This document shows, piece after piece, positions 26,131-35,249 of a stretch of DNA of 64,000 nucleotides. Origin of the DNA: JBGSQR01 sp964509295 (GTDB lineage Bacteria > Desulfobacterota > Desulfuromonadia > Geobacterales > Pseudopelobacteraceae); assembly GCA_964509295.1 (NCBI GenBank), contig CAZDWS010000006.1:1-64000 (forward strand), read 5' to 3'. The notes below the pieces were generated by a model. That model did not search any database and was not told the DNA's origin. It saw nothing but the letters and a program-made list of their open reading frames with translations. A program made the position numbers and the translations under genes. Each line of letters begins with the position of its first letter. The first letter of the stretch is position 1.

Positions 26131-26445
26131 TTATGCAATAAATGAACAGCAGTAATCAGAAACCACCGGTACTTTCATCAAAAATACCGAGTTGGCCGGA
26201 ACATTGAAGGATTCGCCGCCGACAATCTTTGTCCAGACACTGTCGCCTTTCATCTGCCATTCCAGTTCGCCGGAGAGAATCTCCATAATTTCGGCGGCGC
26301 CGGTGGAAAACTCGTAATCACCTGCCTGCATGATACCGAGGGTCTTTTTGCTGCCGTCCGGGAAAATGACGGTGTGACTGGCGACTTTGCCGTCAAAGTA
26401 GATATTGGCTTTCTTGACTACGGTTACGTTATTGAATTCCGACAT
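26131..26445 (-). CDS. ppnP: Pyrimidine/purine nucleoside phosphorylase (PpnP, DUF1255)
   Basis: Small cupin-fold phosphorylase, 104 aa against about 94 in E. coli. The family sequence is recognisable: VASHTVIFPDGSKKTLGIM, YEFSTGAAEIMEILSGELE and ESFNVPANSVFLMKV. PpnP phosphorolyses several nucleosides. GGAGG just before the ATG at 26445 sets the start; a longer frame to 26511 is not supported. It is flanked by repeats on both sides. Confidence 0.93.
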   Translation of the reverse strand: MSEFNNVTVVKKANIYFDGKVASHTVIFPDGSKKTLGIMQAGDYEFSTGAAEIMEILSGELEWQMKGDSVWTKIVGGESFNVPANSVFLMKVPVVSDYCCSFIA

Positions 26446-26522
26446 AGATCCTCCATGATTTAGTTGTATTTTGGATTGGTATTTATAACTGCAATTGATG
26501 TTAAGTTGCAAAGTAAAATACT

Positions 26523-26608
26523 CCTCCCCTTAGTTAAGGGGAGGTTGGGAGGGGTTATTGATACCGCTTACATAACTCCCCCTTGCCCCCTCTTAACTTA
26601 AGAGGGGG
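26523..26608. repeat. Paired palindromes forming one nested hairpin element
   Basis: CCTCCCCTTA-GT-TAAGGGGAGG (26523-26544) and CCCCCTCTTAA-C-TTAAGAGGGGG (26586-26608) are each near-perfect palindromes. The segment after the first (GTTGGGAGGGGTTAT) is roughly complementary to the segment before the second (ATAACTCCCCCTTGC), so the whole unit can also fold as one long hairpin. Confidence 0.8.
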
Positions 26609-26616
26609 GATAACTT

Positions 26617-28098
26617 TTAACCCATTCCCATCTGCACATATTTTTTTACTGTCCTGCGGTCAAGTTGTGTCCGGCGCGAGACTTCCTCATAGGTACCGAA
26701 TCGTTTGTAAAGCAGATGGCAATAGTTAGATAACAGACTTTCGGCATTGATTGTGCCATCAGCAAAACTCTGGGTCAGGCTGTCACCGTGATCGTCCTGT
26801 TTTTCCATTGCCCTGCTCCCCTGGTAGTGACCGGTCAGGATAATCCGCTTTACCGCCTGTTCCAGTTCTCGTACATTGCCCGGCCAATGGTAGGCAGTAC
26901 CTGTTTCTCGTTTTAGCACCTTTATAATAAGCTGCTTTTCCCGGTCAGTAGACTCTCCGGCCAGTCGGGTCAGGATGTTTTCCAGTAGTCTGTCCAGTTC
27001 TTCCGGGGTTTCCTGCAGTCGCTGTCGCAAGGTGGGCAGGGTAATGATATTGGAACATAATCGATAATACAGGTCATCCCTGAATTTGCCGCTGCTGCGA
27101 AGGTCGTTCAGCGGGCGGTTTGTGGCGGCAATTACTCGGCCGCTGAAGCGCCTTGTTTCGTGGCTGCCAACCGGTGAATAAATGCGCTCCTGTAGTATAT
27201 TCAGCAGCTTGATCTGTACCGGGATACTGATGTCGCCGATTTCATCCAGAAAGATGACTCCGTGTGGTGCGCAGCGGCTGAATAAACCTTCATGGGCCTC
27301 AATGGCGCCGGTAAAGGCTCCCTTTTTGTGGCCGAACAGTTCCGATTCCAGGACACCTTCTGAAAACTGGGACAGGTTGGTTGCCAGAAAGTTACGCGTA
27401 AAGCTGGTGGTAAAACGGCTGCGGGCAGGGTCGTACGGGATAAAGCCGGAGCGTCCGATGGCCGCCGCCGCTGCGCCTTTTCCGGTGCCTGTCTCACCCA
27501 GCAGCAGTATGGAAAAATCCTCCATGCGGTTCCATAGCCGTGATTCAAACCAGCGGATATCGTGGGTGAAAACGCAGTCCCAGAGGTGTTTGCGCAACTC
27601 TATCATGGAAGCGGAATCACCTGTCAGGCCGTTTTTGATGAAATAATAGGCCCGACGCAGTTGGTAAAAGATGGCAAAGAACCTGATTGATTCCGGCTCA
27701 CTGAAGCCGAAGTCAATCAACTCTTTCAGTGCCTCCTGGCCAAACGTAACCCGTGTTACTGCTTCGTCGTCTTTTGACTGAGACTGGATGAGCTTATCAA
27801 ATCTGTCGGCATATCTGTGGAAAACGTGGAACAGGAGGACCGATTGCATGACCTCTCGCCTGTCTCCGTCGAAATTCCCAAGCTTTGCAGTGCCTTCACG
27901 ACGCATATCAGAAACGCGTCCCGAGATCCTGGAAATTACAGCATTAAGGATTTCATCTGCCGATGAACCTGGTGTGGTTCCACCGATTTCCATATCCAGA
28001 TTGTCGCGGGTTTTGCTGAAAGGGTTGGCAAAGGCGGCACGGGCAACCATCTGGAAAAATGACCAGTCTTTAATTTGAGTTGTTTTTTGTGTATTCAT
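26617..28098 (-). CDS. Sigma-54-dependent activator without receiver domain
   Basis: AAA+ enhancer-binding protein of 493 aa that should open sigma-54 promoters. The N-terminal 190 residues are a helical domain I do not recognise. The AAA+ core has Walker A GETGTGKG (201-208), the sigma-54 contact loop GAFTGA (260-265), Walker B VIFLDEIGD (281-289), and a sensor II/WPGNVRELEQ region. A short C-terminal helix-turn-helix includes RFGTYEEVSRRTQLDRRTVK. There is no phospho-acceptor domain, so control is probably through the N-terminal domain. The ATG at 28098 has no ribosome site, and the promoter found upstream would start almost at it. Confidence 0.9.
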   Translation of the reverse strand: MNTQKTTQIKDWSFFQMVARAAFANPFSKTRDNLDMEIGGTTPGSSADEILNAVISRISGRVSDMRREGTAKLGNFDGDRREVMQSVLLFHVFHRYADRFDKLIQSQSKDDEAVTRVTFGQEALKELIDFGFSEPESIRFFAIFYQLRRAYYFIKNGLTGDSASMIELRKHLWDCVFTHDIRWFESRLWNRMEDFSILLLGETGTGKGAAAAAIGRSGFIPYDPARSRFTTSFTRNFLATNLSQFSEGVLESELFGHKKGAFTGAIEAHEGLFSRCAPHGVIFLDEIGDISIPVQIKLLNILQERIYSPVGSHETRRFSGRVIAATNRPLNDLRSSGKFRDDLYYRLCSNIITLPTLRQRLQETPEELDRLLENILTRLAGESTDREKQLIIKVLKRETGTAYHWPGNVRELEQAVKRIILTGHYQGSRAMEKQDDHGDSLTQSFADGTINAESLLSNYCHLLYKRFGTYEEVSRRTQLDRRTVKKYVQMGMG

Positions 28099-28106
28099 GC
28101 TTTAAA

Positions 28107-28134
28107 TGTATAACCGTTATACAAATTATGTCAA
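28107..28134 (-). promoter_or_regulatory. Promoter overlapped by a 15-bp palindrome
   Basis: On the minus strand TTGACA (28134-28129), 16-nt spacer, TATACA (28112-28107). GTATAAC-C-GTTATAC (28108-28122) is a perfect dyad covering spacer and -10, as a repressor operator would. The predicted start (about 28100) is 2 nt from the ATG, implying a leaderless mRNA. Confidence 0.5.
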
Positions 28135-28358
28135 TGGGCCAATTGTATTAATATGGATCTTGTGTCGTTTTAGCCATGTTTTGTCGCAAAAACAGCAGTT
28201 TGAATAAATTTTACAAAAATGGCATGTAACCTGTAATACAGTATTATCCTTTTAGTAAGTTCGAAGTTATTTTCTGCGCTTTTCTGGCAAAAAATAACTT
28301 CATTAACGCACTTATCCTGTTAATCAGCGGCAAGGAAATAAAAAAGCGGAGCAGAGAT

Positions 28359-29354
28359 ATGCATAAGCTGAACATTATTGATATTCATTGCCATACAGCA
28401 GGCATAGGGGCGGGCGGGAGCGGCTGTTTCGTCTCACCGGCCATGCAGCGCAGCTGGAAATACCACATGTTCCTCAGGGCATTTGGTGTTAACGGAAAAG
28501 AACTGCAAAGGGAAGGCGACAGCCTGATTATCAGGCGTCTGTCTGAAACACTTTCACAGTCCAGGTTTGTTAAGGCAGCTGTCATATTGGCAATGGATGG
28601 CATTATTGGTGAAGGTTGCGAGTTAAATAGGAACCGGACTGAAATATACATACCCAATGATTTTGTTGCTGCGGAAACCGCCAAATACCCCAATCTTCTT
28701 TTCGGAGCCAGTATTAACCCCTACCGGCCGGATGCCCTGCAGCGCTTGGACAAAGCCGCTGCTGATGGTGCAGTGCTGGTAAAGTGGCTTCCATCAATCC
28801 AGCATATTGATCCGGCTGATAAGCGGCTGATCCCTTTTTATCTGCGTTTGAAAGAGTTGGGCCTGCCTTTGTTAACCCATACAGGCACTGAGGAATCTTT
28901 TACCTGGGCTCACAATCAACTGGCAGACCCGGAAAAACTCAGACTGCCTCTTTCACTTGGCGTAACTGTAGTTGCAGCCCATGCCGCCAGTAATGGCAAA
29001 AATGACGGACAGCGCAACTTTGAACGTTTTATCAGACTCTGCCGTGAGTTTGACAATCTGCTGGCAGACATATCGGCCCTAACCCAGGTCAACAGGCTGG
29101 GGCATCTGGGACGTGTCCTGAAGCATAAACATCTGCATGGGCGACTATTGTACGGAACCGATATGCCGATTCTGAGGACCGGAATAACTTGCCCTGTTTT
29201 CCATGCCCACTGTTTGTCTCCTCTGAAACTGAAAAGGATTATGGCAGAAAAAAACCCCTGGGATCGGGATGTTACTTTGAAAATGGCTTTGGGAGTTACT
29301 TCGGAAATGCTTGGCAAAAGCGGGGAGATTATAAATGAACGCATCAAACTCTAA
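28359..29354 (+). CDS. Amidohydrolase-family metal-dependent hydrolase (TIM barrel)
   Basis: Metal-dependent hydrolase of 331 aa in the Amidohydro_2 group. Ligand motifs are in order: DIHCHTAG (strand 1), VKWLP with a lysine (strand 4), LLTHTG (strand 5), VVAAHAAS (strand 6) and YGTDMP with the catalytic Asp (strand 8). Its end overlaps the start of the acyltransferase-synthetase fusion by 20 nt, so the two are translationally coupled and may act on related lipid or acyl substrates. The actual reaction is not readable from sequence. Confidence 0.85.
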   Translation: MHKLNIIDIHCHTAGIGAGGSGCFVSPAMQRSWKYHMFLRAFGVNGKELQREGDSLIIRRLSETLSQSRFVKAAVILAMDGIIGEGCELNRNRTEIYIPNDFVAAETAKYPNLLFGASINPYRPDALQRLDKAAADGAVLVKWLPSIQHIDPADKRLIPFYLRLKELGLPLLTHTGTEESFTWAHNQLADPEKLRLPLSLGVTVVAAHAASNGKNDGQRNFERFIRLCREFDNLLADISALTQVNRLGHLGRVLKHKHLHGRLLYGTDMPILRTGITCPVFHAHCLSPLKLKRIMAEKNPWDRDVTLKMALGVTSEMLGKSGEIINERIKL

Positions 29355-32300
29355 AAGCCTGACCTGGCTGAATGCCACCCAGTTTTTGGGGGCGTTGAAC
29401 GATAATATACTCAAGCTGCTGATTATCTATTACCTGATCAGTGTTCATGGTCCTGAAAGTGCCGGGACGGTTTCAGCTTTTGTGGGAGCGGCATTTGTGC
29501 TGCCTTTTTTGCTATTCTCCGCTCCCGCCGGTTGTCTGGCTGACCGAATATCCAAGTCCGGCTTGATATCATTTGTGAAGCTGTTTGAAGTTGCTGTGAC
29601 ACTGCTGGCCCTGGCGGCTTTTCTGTCCGGCATGGATGCGGCATTATACGCTGTGGTTTTCCTGATGGCGACGCACAGCGCTTTTTTTGCCCCGGCAAAA
29701 TATGGAATTATTCCCGAATATGCAGAGCCGGGCGGGCTTTCCAAAGCCAATGGTCTGATCGAGTCGTTTACATTTATGGCAATTATTTTGGGTGCAGGTC
29801 TGGCTTCACTGCTGGCTCAATTTGTCTCCGGTCGTATGTGGATGGCTGCCATTGTCTGTCTGGCAATTGCCATAGTCGGTTACTGGTCATCAAAACAGTT
29901 GAAAACTACTGTGGCTTCGGATGCTGTCAGGCCGATTGCACTTTTTCCAGCGGAAATTTACAGAACAATCAAGTCGATCAGTAGTGACCGCTATCTTATT
30001 CTGGCGATAATAGGGCTGGCCTGGTTCATGTTTGTCGGAGCTTTTGCCCAGTTGAACCTGATCCGCTTCGGCATGGAACGTTTAGGGCTGAATGAGGCCC
30101 AGAGCGGTTACCTCTTTCTGGCGGCAGCGCTCGGCATCGGACTTGGCTCACTGCTGGCTGCAAAGCTGTCAGGACGTGATGTGGAGTTCGGTATTGTTCC
30201 TATTGGTGCAGCTGGTCTTACCCTGGCGCCGTTTATGCTGCACGGCGCACCGGCAAATCTACCTGCCTGTCTGGCGATCATTATCTTTTTTGGTCTTTCT
30301 GCCGGTCTGTTCAGTTTGCCGCTGCAGACCTTCATTCAGTTTCGGGCCGAACCTGCCAAGCGCGGTGAGGTGCTGGCCGCCTCGACCTTCATCAGCTGGG
30401 TAGGTGTACTGCTGGCTTCATTGCTGACATATCTGTTTAGTGGACCTATGCGTTTATCGGCTGCCGAAGGTTTCAGCGTCGTGGGCGGTGTCACCATGAT
30501 CCTGACCCTGATCACACTATGGACTCTGCCGGATTTTCTGCTGCGCTTTATCGCCCTGGTCACCATGCGTCTGTTTTACCGCATTCGCATCATCGGTGGA
30601 AAGCATCTGCCGACTGACGGTCCGGCGCTGTTGATACCGAATCATGTGACCTGGGTTGATGCCCTGTTGCTGACAGCCACCAATCAACGCCGTATTCGCT
30701 TTGTCATGGAACGCAGCATTTATAATACCCCATTACTGCGGCCTCTGTTCAGGCTGATGGGTGTGATTCCTGTTTCTTCAGATGATGGCAAAAAAGGTCT
30801 GCTGGAGTTTATCAAGGCAGCCAGGCAGGCACTTGATGAAGGCTATATGGTCTGTATTTTTGCCGAAGGTGCTTTGACCCGTAACGGCATGCTGCGTGAA
30901 TTCCGTGGTGGTTTTGAGCGGATCGTCAAAAACAGCGGCTATCCGATTATCCCTGTCTACATCGGCGGGGCCTGGGGCAGTATCCTCAGTTATGCCCATG
31001 GTCATCTGCTTTCAAGGCCTCCGGCACTTTCTCCCTACCGTGTCAGTATTCATTTTGGCAAGCCAATGGCTGCCACCAGCAGCGCCATTGAAGTGCGACA
31101 GGCTGTCATGGAGCTTTCCTGCGATTATTTTGAAGAACGCAAACCGCGTCGAAAGCCTTTATGGCGCTATTTTGCCGAAACAGCCAGAAAAAATTGGAGT
31201 CGCCGTGCAGTCATGGACTCATCGGGCAAGGCTTTGAGTTATGGCAGAACTCTGGCCGGTGCATTGGCCCTGAGCTGGAAACTGGAAGCCAAAATTGGAG
31301 AGTCGAAACATGTGGGGCTGTTGCTGCCGCCGTCAGTGGGTGGCGCGCTGTCAAACCTGGCTTTGTCCATGCTGGGGAGGATTCCGGTCAATCTAAATTA
31401 TACTCTGTCTGAAGCTTCTATCTCCTCAATCATTAAACAGTGCGGCATGGCCAGTATCATCACCTCAAAGGCCTTTCTGGAAAAGATGCCTGCTCTGGTC
31501 CAACTGGAAGGGCTGATCCTGCTGGAGGACGTCATTCCGACTATCAGCGGTCCTGAAAAGCTGGCTGCGTTTCTGAAGGCACGCCTGATGCCTCTCTCCA
31601 TGTTGGGCAGCTGTGAAGGATTCAGTGCGGACAGTGTCGCCACGGTTATTTTCTCCTCCGGCAGCACCGGCGAGCCAAAAGGGGTTATGCTGACCCATCA
31701 CAATATCATGTCCAATATCGAGGCGCTGCGCATGGTCTTCCGGGTTGATCTGAACGACAATATCTGTTCTGCCCTGCCGTTTTTTCATTCTCTGGGTTTT
31801 ACTGCTACGCTCTGGTTCCCGCTGGTGAGTGGTTTCTCGGTGGTCTATCACAATAACCCCATGGATGGGGAGAAGATCGCCCAGATGGCCAGAGAGAATA
31901 AATCGACTTTGCTGCTTGCAACGCCCACTTTTTTGCTGGCCTATCTGCGCCGGGCCAAGAAGGAAGATTTTGCTACTCTGCGGCTGGTTATCACAGGAGC
32001 TGAAAAGCTCAAGGCCAAAGTAGCAGATGCCTTCCAGGAAAAATTCGGTGTCCGACCCATGGAGGGTTACGGCGCAACCGAGCTGTCACCGGTTATCACG
32101 CTTAGTCTGCCTGATGTGGAATTTGACGGAGTAGCCCAGCATGGTTCCAAGGACGGAAGTGTGGGGCACCCGATCCCGGGTGTGGCAATCCGGGTTGTTG
32201 ATATTGATAGCGGTGAATTGCTAAAGCCCGGACAGCCGGGACTGATGCTGGTTAAAGGGCCCAATGTAATGCTCGGGTACCTGGGGCGGGATGAGAAAAC

Positions 32301-32721
32301 TGCTGAAGTGGTTAAGGATGGCTGGTATGTGACCGGTGATATCGGGGTCATGGATGAAGACGGTTTTATCCGTATTACTGACAGGCTTTCAAGATTCAGC
32401 AAAATCGGCGGAGAAATGGTGCCGCACGGAGTTGTGGAAGACGAGCTGCAAAACCGTCTGGGGCAGGCCGGAGTACTGGCGGTAACTTCGGTGCCGGATG
32501 AAAAGAAGGGTGAGCGGTTGATGGTTGTATTTGTTAAAGAAGCTGCTGATGCAGAAACCCTGCACAAACTGATGTCGGAAAGTCCTTTGCCAAATCTTTG
32601 GAAACCGGGACGCGGCAGCTATATACCTGTGGAGAGTTTGCCCATGCTCGGCACAGGCAAGCTGGACTTGAAGGGGTTAAAGGACATAGCTTTGTCGGTG
32701 GCGGATGGATGGAATTCGTAA
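29335..32721 (+). CDS. aas: LplT-PlsC-acyl-ACP synthetase triple fusion (Aas-like)
   Basis: Lysophospholipid import and reacylation in one chain of 1128 aa. Residues 1-410 are an MFS transporter of the LplT type (starts TQFLGALNDNILKLL). Residues about 415-620 are a PlsC acyltransferase with NHVTWVD (His437, Asp442) and EGALTRNG. Residues about 640-1125 are an AMP-binding acyl-ACP synthetase with IFSSGSTGEPKGV, GYGATE and TGDIG. In E. coli lplT and aas are separate adjacent genes; here all three are joined. GGGGAG upstream of the ATG at 29335 and a 20-nt overlap with the amidohydrolase indicate one operon. Confidence 0.93.
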   Translation: MNASNSKSLTWLNATQFLGALNDNILKLLIIYYLISVHGPESAGTVSAFVGAAFVLPFLLFSAPAGCLADRISKSGLISFVKLFEVAVTLLALAAFLSGMDAALYAVVFLMATHSAFFAPAKYGIIPEYAEPGGLSKANGLIESFTFMAIILGAGLASLLAQFVSGRMWMAAIVCLAIAIVGYWSSKQLKTTVASDAVRPIALFPAEIYRTIKSISSDRYLILAIIGLAWFMFVGAFAQLNLIRFGMERLGLNEAQSGYLFLAAALGIGLGSLLAAKLSGRDVEFGIVPIGAAGLTLAPFMLHGAPANLPACLAIIIFFGLSAGLFSLPLQTFIQFRAEPAKRGEVLAASTFISWVGVLLASLLTYLFSGPMRLSAAEGFSVVGGVTMILTLITLWTLPDFLLRFIALVTMRLFYRIRIIGGKHLPTDGPALLIPNHVTWVDALLLTATNQRRIRFVMERSIYNTPLLRPLFRLMGVIPVSSDDGKKGLLEFIKAARQALDEGYMVCIFAEGALTRNGMLREFRGGFERIVKNSGYPIIPVYIGGAWGSILSYAHGHLLSRPPALSPYRVSIHFGKPMAATSSAIEVRQAVMELSCDYFEERKPRRKPLWRYFAETARKNWSRRAVMDSSGKALSYGRTLAGALALSWKLEAKIGESKHVGLLLPPSVGGALSNLALSMLGRIPVNLNYTLSEASISSIIKQCGMASIITSKAFLEKMPALVQLEGLILLEDVIPTISGPEKLAAFLKARLMPLSMLGSCEGFSADSVATVIFSSGSTGEPKGVMLTHHNIMSNIEALRMVFRVDLNDNICSALPFFHSLGFTATLWFPLVSGFSVVYHNNPMDGEKIAQMARENKSTLLLATPTFLLAYLRRAKKEDFATLRLVITGAEKLKAKVADAFQEKFGVRPMEGYGATELSPVITLSLPDVEFDGVAQHGSKDGSVGHPIPGVAIRVVDIDSGELLKPGQPGLMLVKGPNVMLGYLGRDEKTAEVVKDGWYVTGDIGVMDEDGFIRITDRLSRFSKIGGEMVPHGVVEDELQNRLGQAGVLAVTSVPDEKKGERLMVVFVKEAADAETLHKLMSESPLPNLWKPGRGSYIPVESLPMLGTGKLDLKGLKDIALSVADGWNS

Positions 32722-32747
32722 ACAGTGGTGAATGGGGGGTTTTGAGC

Positions 32748-32779
32748 AAAAAAAACCCGTCAACAGCTTCTTGGCGGGT
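32748..32779 (-). terminator. Terminator of the glycine-zipper gene
   Basis: Read on the minus strand, a 9-bp stem (32779-32771 with 32763-32755, one G-U pair) is followed by a run of U (32754-32748). It also lies 26 nt after the plus-strand fusion gene. Confidence 0.8.
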
Positions 32780-32809
32780 AGGAGGAACTCTTATGTAAGG
32801 GGTTTGGGT

Positions 32810-33202
32810 TTAGTTGAATGTTCCGCTAAACAGGCTGGCACGCCAAGTGACGTTGGTCTGTTTTGTGGAAGGATTTTCCGTCAGATCCGGTATTACTGCA
32901 GGAATGGCAAATTTTACCTTTCCATTTTCATATTCTGCAAATGAACGACTGGTTTTGGCAACACCGTAAACTGTACCAAGAATAATACCACCGGCTGCTC
33001 CATATGCAATATTCTCCAGGTGATCTGCCGGTTTTTTGGTGAATACCATCAGGGCCCCACCTACCAGAGCACCGACTGCTCCGCCGTAAAATGCGCTTCT
33101 GAATGTTTCGCGTAAGGCGTTATCGTCAGCAAATGCATTGCTTGAAAAGCTGACAATAGTAACAAGAGTTAGCAGAGTAATGATCCGGTTTTTAAGTTTC
33201 AT
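32810..33202 (-). CDS. Secreted glycine-zipper protein, 130 aa
   Basis: Signal peptide (1-25, ending SNAFAD), then two glycine-rich membrane-type stretches: FYGGAVGALVGGALMVF and IAYGAAGGIILGTVYGVA. This is a glycine-zipper pattern as in outer-membrane lipoprotein-like and OmpA-associated proteins. There is no lipobox. SD GAGGA lies 8 nt upstream of the ATG. A sigma-54-type promoter lies directly upstream (33246-33262), and a terminator follows, so this is an independent unit. Function unknown. Confidence 0.75.
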   Translation of the reverse strand: MKLKNRIITLLTLVTIVSFSSNAFADDNALRETFRSAFYGGAVGALVGGALMVFTKKPADHLENIAYGAAGGIILGTVYGVAKTSRSFAEYENGKVKFAIPAVIPDLTENPSTKQTNVTWRASLFSGTFN

Positions 33203-33245
33203 GTGTCTTTCCTCGCTTGAATTTGTCTTGTTGTACTATTTGTAT

Positions 33246-33262
33246 AGCAAATTGAATGCCAG
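33246..33262 (-). promoter_or_regulatory. Candidate sigma-54 (-24/-12) promoter
   Basis: Minus-strand CTGGCATTCAATTTGCT (33262-33246): GG at -24 and GC at -12 exactly 10 nt apart, matching YTGGCA-N6-TTGCW. The predicted start is near 33235, about 33 nt before the ATG at 33202, with GAGGA in between. A sigma-54 activator is encoded 5 kb away. Confidence 0.6.
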
Positions 33263-33435
33263 AATTGGCAAAGTTTTGAATAGATATAAAGTGACTGTAT
33301 TTCAGATTGTTATGGTTGCGGCTAAATGAAGGTGGTTGTATTGGGACGGGAAATTAGAGGTAAAAATAACACGGTGTGTTGATTGTGCAACAGTGGTGTG
33401 CAAAAACGCAGCAGGAAAATGGCGAGTAAGCAGTG

Positions 33436-35184
33436 TCAGTTTTGGGCGAGGACCTTTTTAATAGCTTCATTAAGGTTGCTGACATCAAACGGTTTTTGAA
33501 TGAAATTGACTTTACTTTCCAGTATTCCCTTTTGAGAGATAATATCGGAAGTGTAGCCTGACATATAAAGGACTTTGACTCCATTCTTCACTGAATCAAT
33601 AACCCGCATCATTTCTCTGCCACTCATGCCTGGCATGATGATATCGCTTAAGACAAGATCCAATTTTAAATTATCATTCCTGAACAGTTCAATGGCTTCC
33701 TGAGGTGTAGCGACTGTAATTACTTTGTATCCGTGTTGCTGCAGCATAACGCTAATCATCTTTCGAACGCCTTCTTCGTCTTCTACTACCAGAATAGTTT
33801 CACTTCCGCTCCCAGCAATAGTTTCTGCGGGTAACTCGGAAACAGTTTCTTCAGTCAGTTTCGGTAGGTAAATATTAAAAGTGGAGCCTTGCCCAATTTG
33901 ACTATAAACGTCAATAAATCCGTTGTTCTGGGAGACAATACCGTAAATTGTGGCCAGGCCCAGTCCGGTTCCTTTGCCGACGTCCTTGGTTGTGTAAAAT
34001 GGTTCAAAAATATTGCGGAGAGTTTCGTTGCTCATTCCGATACCGGTATCTGTGAAGGAAGCACAAATATACTCTCCGGGTTTTGCTTCCAGCGAATCAG
34101 GATGATTATTTTCAGTAATCTGAATGTTTGTTGTGGCAATTGAAAAAGAGCCCCCGTCGGGCATGGCGTCTCGGGCGTTAATCGCCAGGTTCATGACAAT
34201 CTGGTCAATCTGTACAGGGTCAATCCTGGTTTGCCACAGGTCTATACCGGGCTGGAATGAAAAAACAATATCCTCGCCAATAAGATGGGAAAGGGCATTC
34301 TGTGAGTTTTTAATGGCACTGTTCAGATTAATTGCTTTTGGTGAAATTATGTCCTGGCGGGAAAAGGCCAGCAATTGGTGGGTAATATCCCGTGAGTGCA
34401 GGGCAGCCGTGGTGATTTCATCAAGCTGGTGCCACAATCTGGAATTGTCCGGCAATTCCATTTTTGCCATTTCGGCGTATCCCAGTATCACAGAGAGTTT
34501 GTTGTTGAAATCATGTGCCACACCCCCGGCCAGCCTTCCGATTGATTCCATTTTCAAAGCCTGCTGGAGCTGCTTTTCGAGTTTTTTCTGTTCTGTTACA
34601 TCAAGCATGATGGAAAGCAGTCTCTGCTGACCGTCAACATGGATCGGTTCCCCGTAATAGAGGCATTCCAGCAATTGTCCGTTTTTGTTTGTAGCTTTTA
34701 GTTCCAGTCCTGAACAACGATCCTCATTTTTTAGTTCCAGTTGTACCCGTTTCCACTCTTCATCAGTTATCCAGTTCAATTGGATCGGAGTTTTGCCGAT
34801 CACCTCGTCCCGGTTGTATCCGGACAATTTGGAAAAAACATTGTTCACATCCAGATATAAACCATTTTCAAATTCGCTGATCATCATCATTACCGGGGCA
34901 TTTTTAAAAGCTTTGGAAAAAAACTCCTCACTGGCTTCAATTTTTTTTCTGGTCAATGTGTTTTGATATACATGACGGTAGATCAGTGCATAGAGCAATG
35001 CGGCTGTAAGGAAGATGTACATCATCCCCTTGTAGATTGCTATACGGGTCATGAGATCCGGGTCACGGACCATCCAGCCCAGAATGGTATCTGAAAAATA
35101 TATCCAGAGAGTTCCAAAAAGAGTGTAAATGCCGACTATTTTGATGACCGGTCGGTGATCTGATTTAGCAAGTTTTTGACGCAT
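33436..35184 (-). CDS. Membrane PAS hybrid histidine kinase
   Basis: Hybrid kinase of 582 aa. Two membrane segments flank a very short external loop (IYTLFGTLWIYFSD and a second at about 50-70). PAS occupies about 85-200, ending LDVTEQKK. HisKA has LAGGVAHDFNN (His224), followed by HATPase_c (DTGIGM, GTGLGLA) and a receiver (VEDEEG, Asp in LVLSDIIMPGMSG, Lys in IQKPF). The start at 35184 follows GGAG by 6 nt; an in-frame ATG at 35214 lacks a site. There is no adjacent regulator, so its output is unknown. Confidence 0.93.
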   Translation of the reverse strand: MRQKLAKSDHRPVIKIVGIYTLFGTLWIYFSDTILGWMVRDPDLMTRIAIYKGMMYIFLTAALLYALIYRHVYQNTLTRKKIEASEEFFSKAFKNAPVMMMISEFENGLYLDVNNVFSKLSGYNRDEVIGKTPIQLNWITDEEWKRVQLELKNEDRCSGLELKATNKNGQLLECLYYGEPIHVDGQQRLLSIMLDVTEQKKLEKQLQQALKMESIGRLAGGVAHDFNNKLSVILGYAEMAKMELPDNSRLWHQLDEITTAALHSRDITHQLLAFSRQDIISPKAINLNSAIKNSQNALSHLIGEDIVFSFQPGIDLWQTRIDPVQIDQIVMNLAINARDAMPDGGSFSIATTNIQITENNHPDSLEAKPGEYICASFTDTGIGMSNETLRNIFEPFYTTKDVGKGTGLGLATIYGIVSQNNGFIDVYSQIGQGSTFNIYLPKLTEETVSELPAETIAGSGSETILVVEDEEGVRKMISVMLQQHGYKVITVATPQEAIELFRNDNLKLDLVLSDIIMPGMSGREMMRVIDSVKNGVKVLYMSGYTSDIISQKGILESKVNFIQKPFDVSNLNEAIKKVLAQN

Positions 35185-35249
35185 TAATGCTCCGGAATTG
35201 TGCTTGTTCGACAACAGTGTAAGTTACTGCTGAAAAATCATGGGTAATT

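Noticed and set aside
28220..28236. TGGCATG-N5-TGT as a sigma-54 promoter for the amidohydrolase
   Set aside because: GG is spaced correctly, but the essential -12 GC is GT, and the distance to the gene is over 120 nt.
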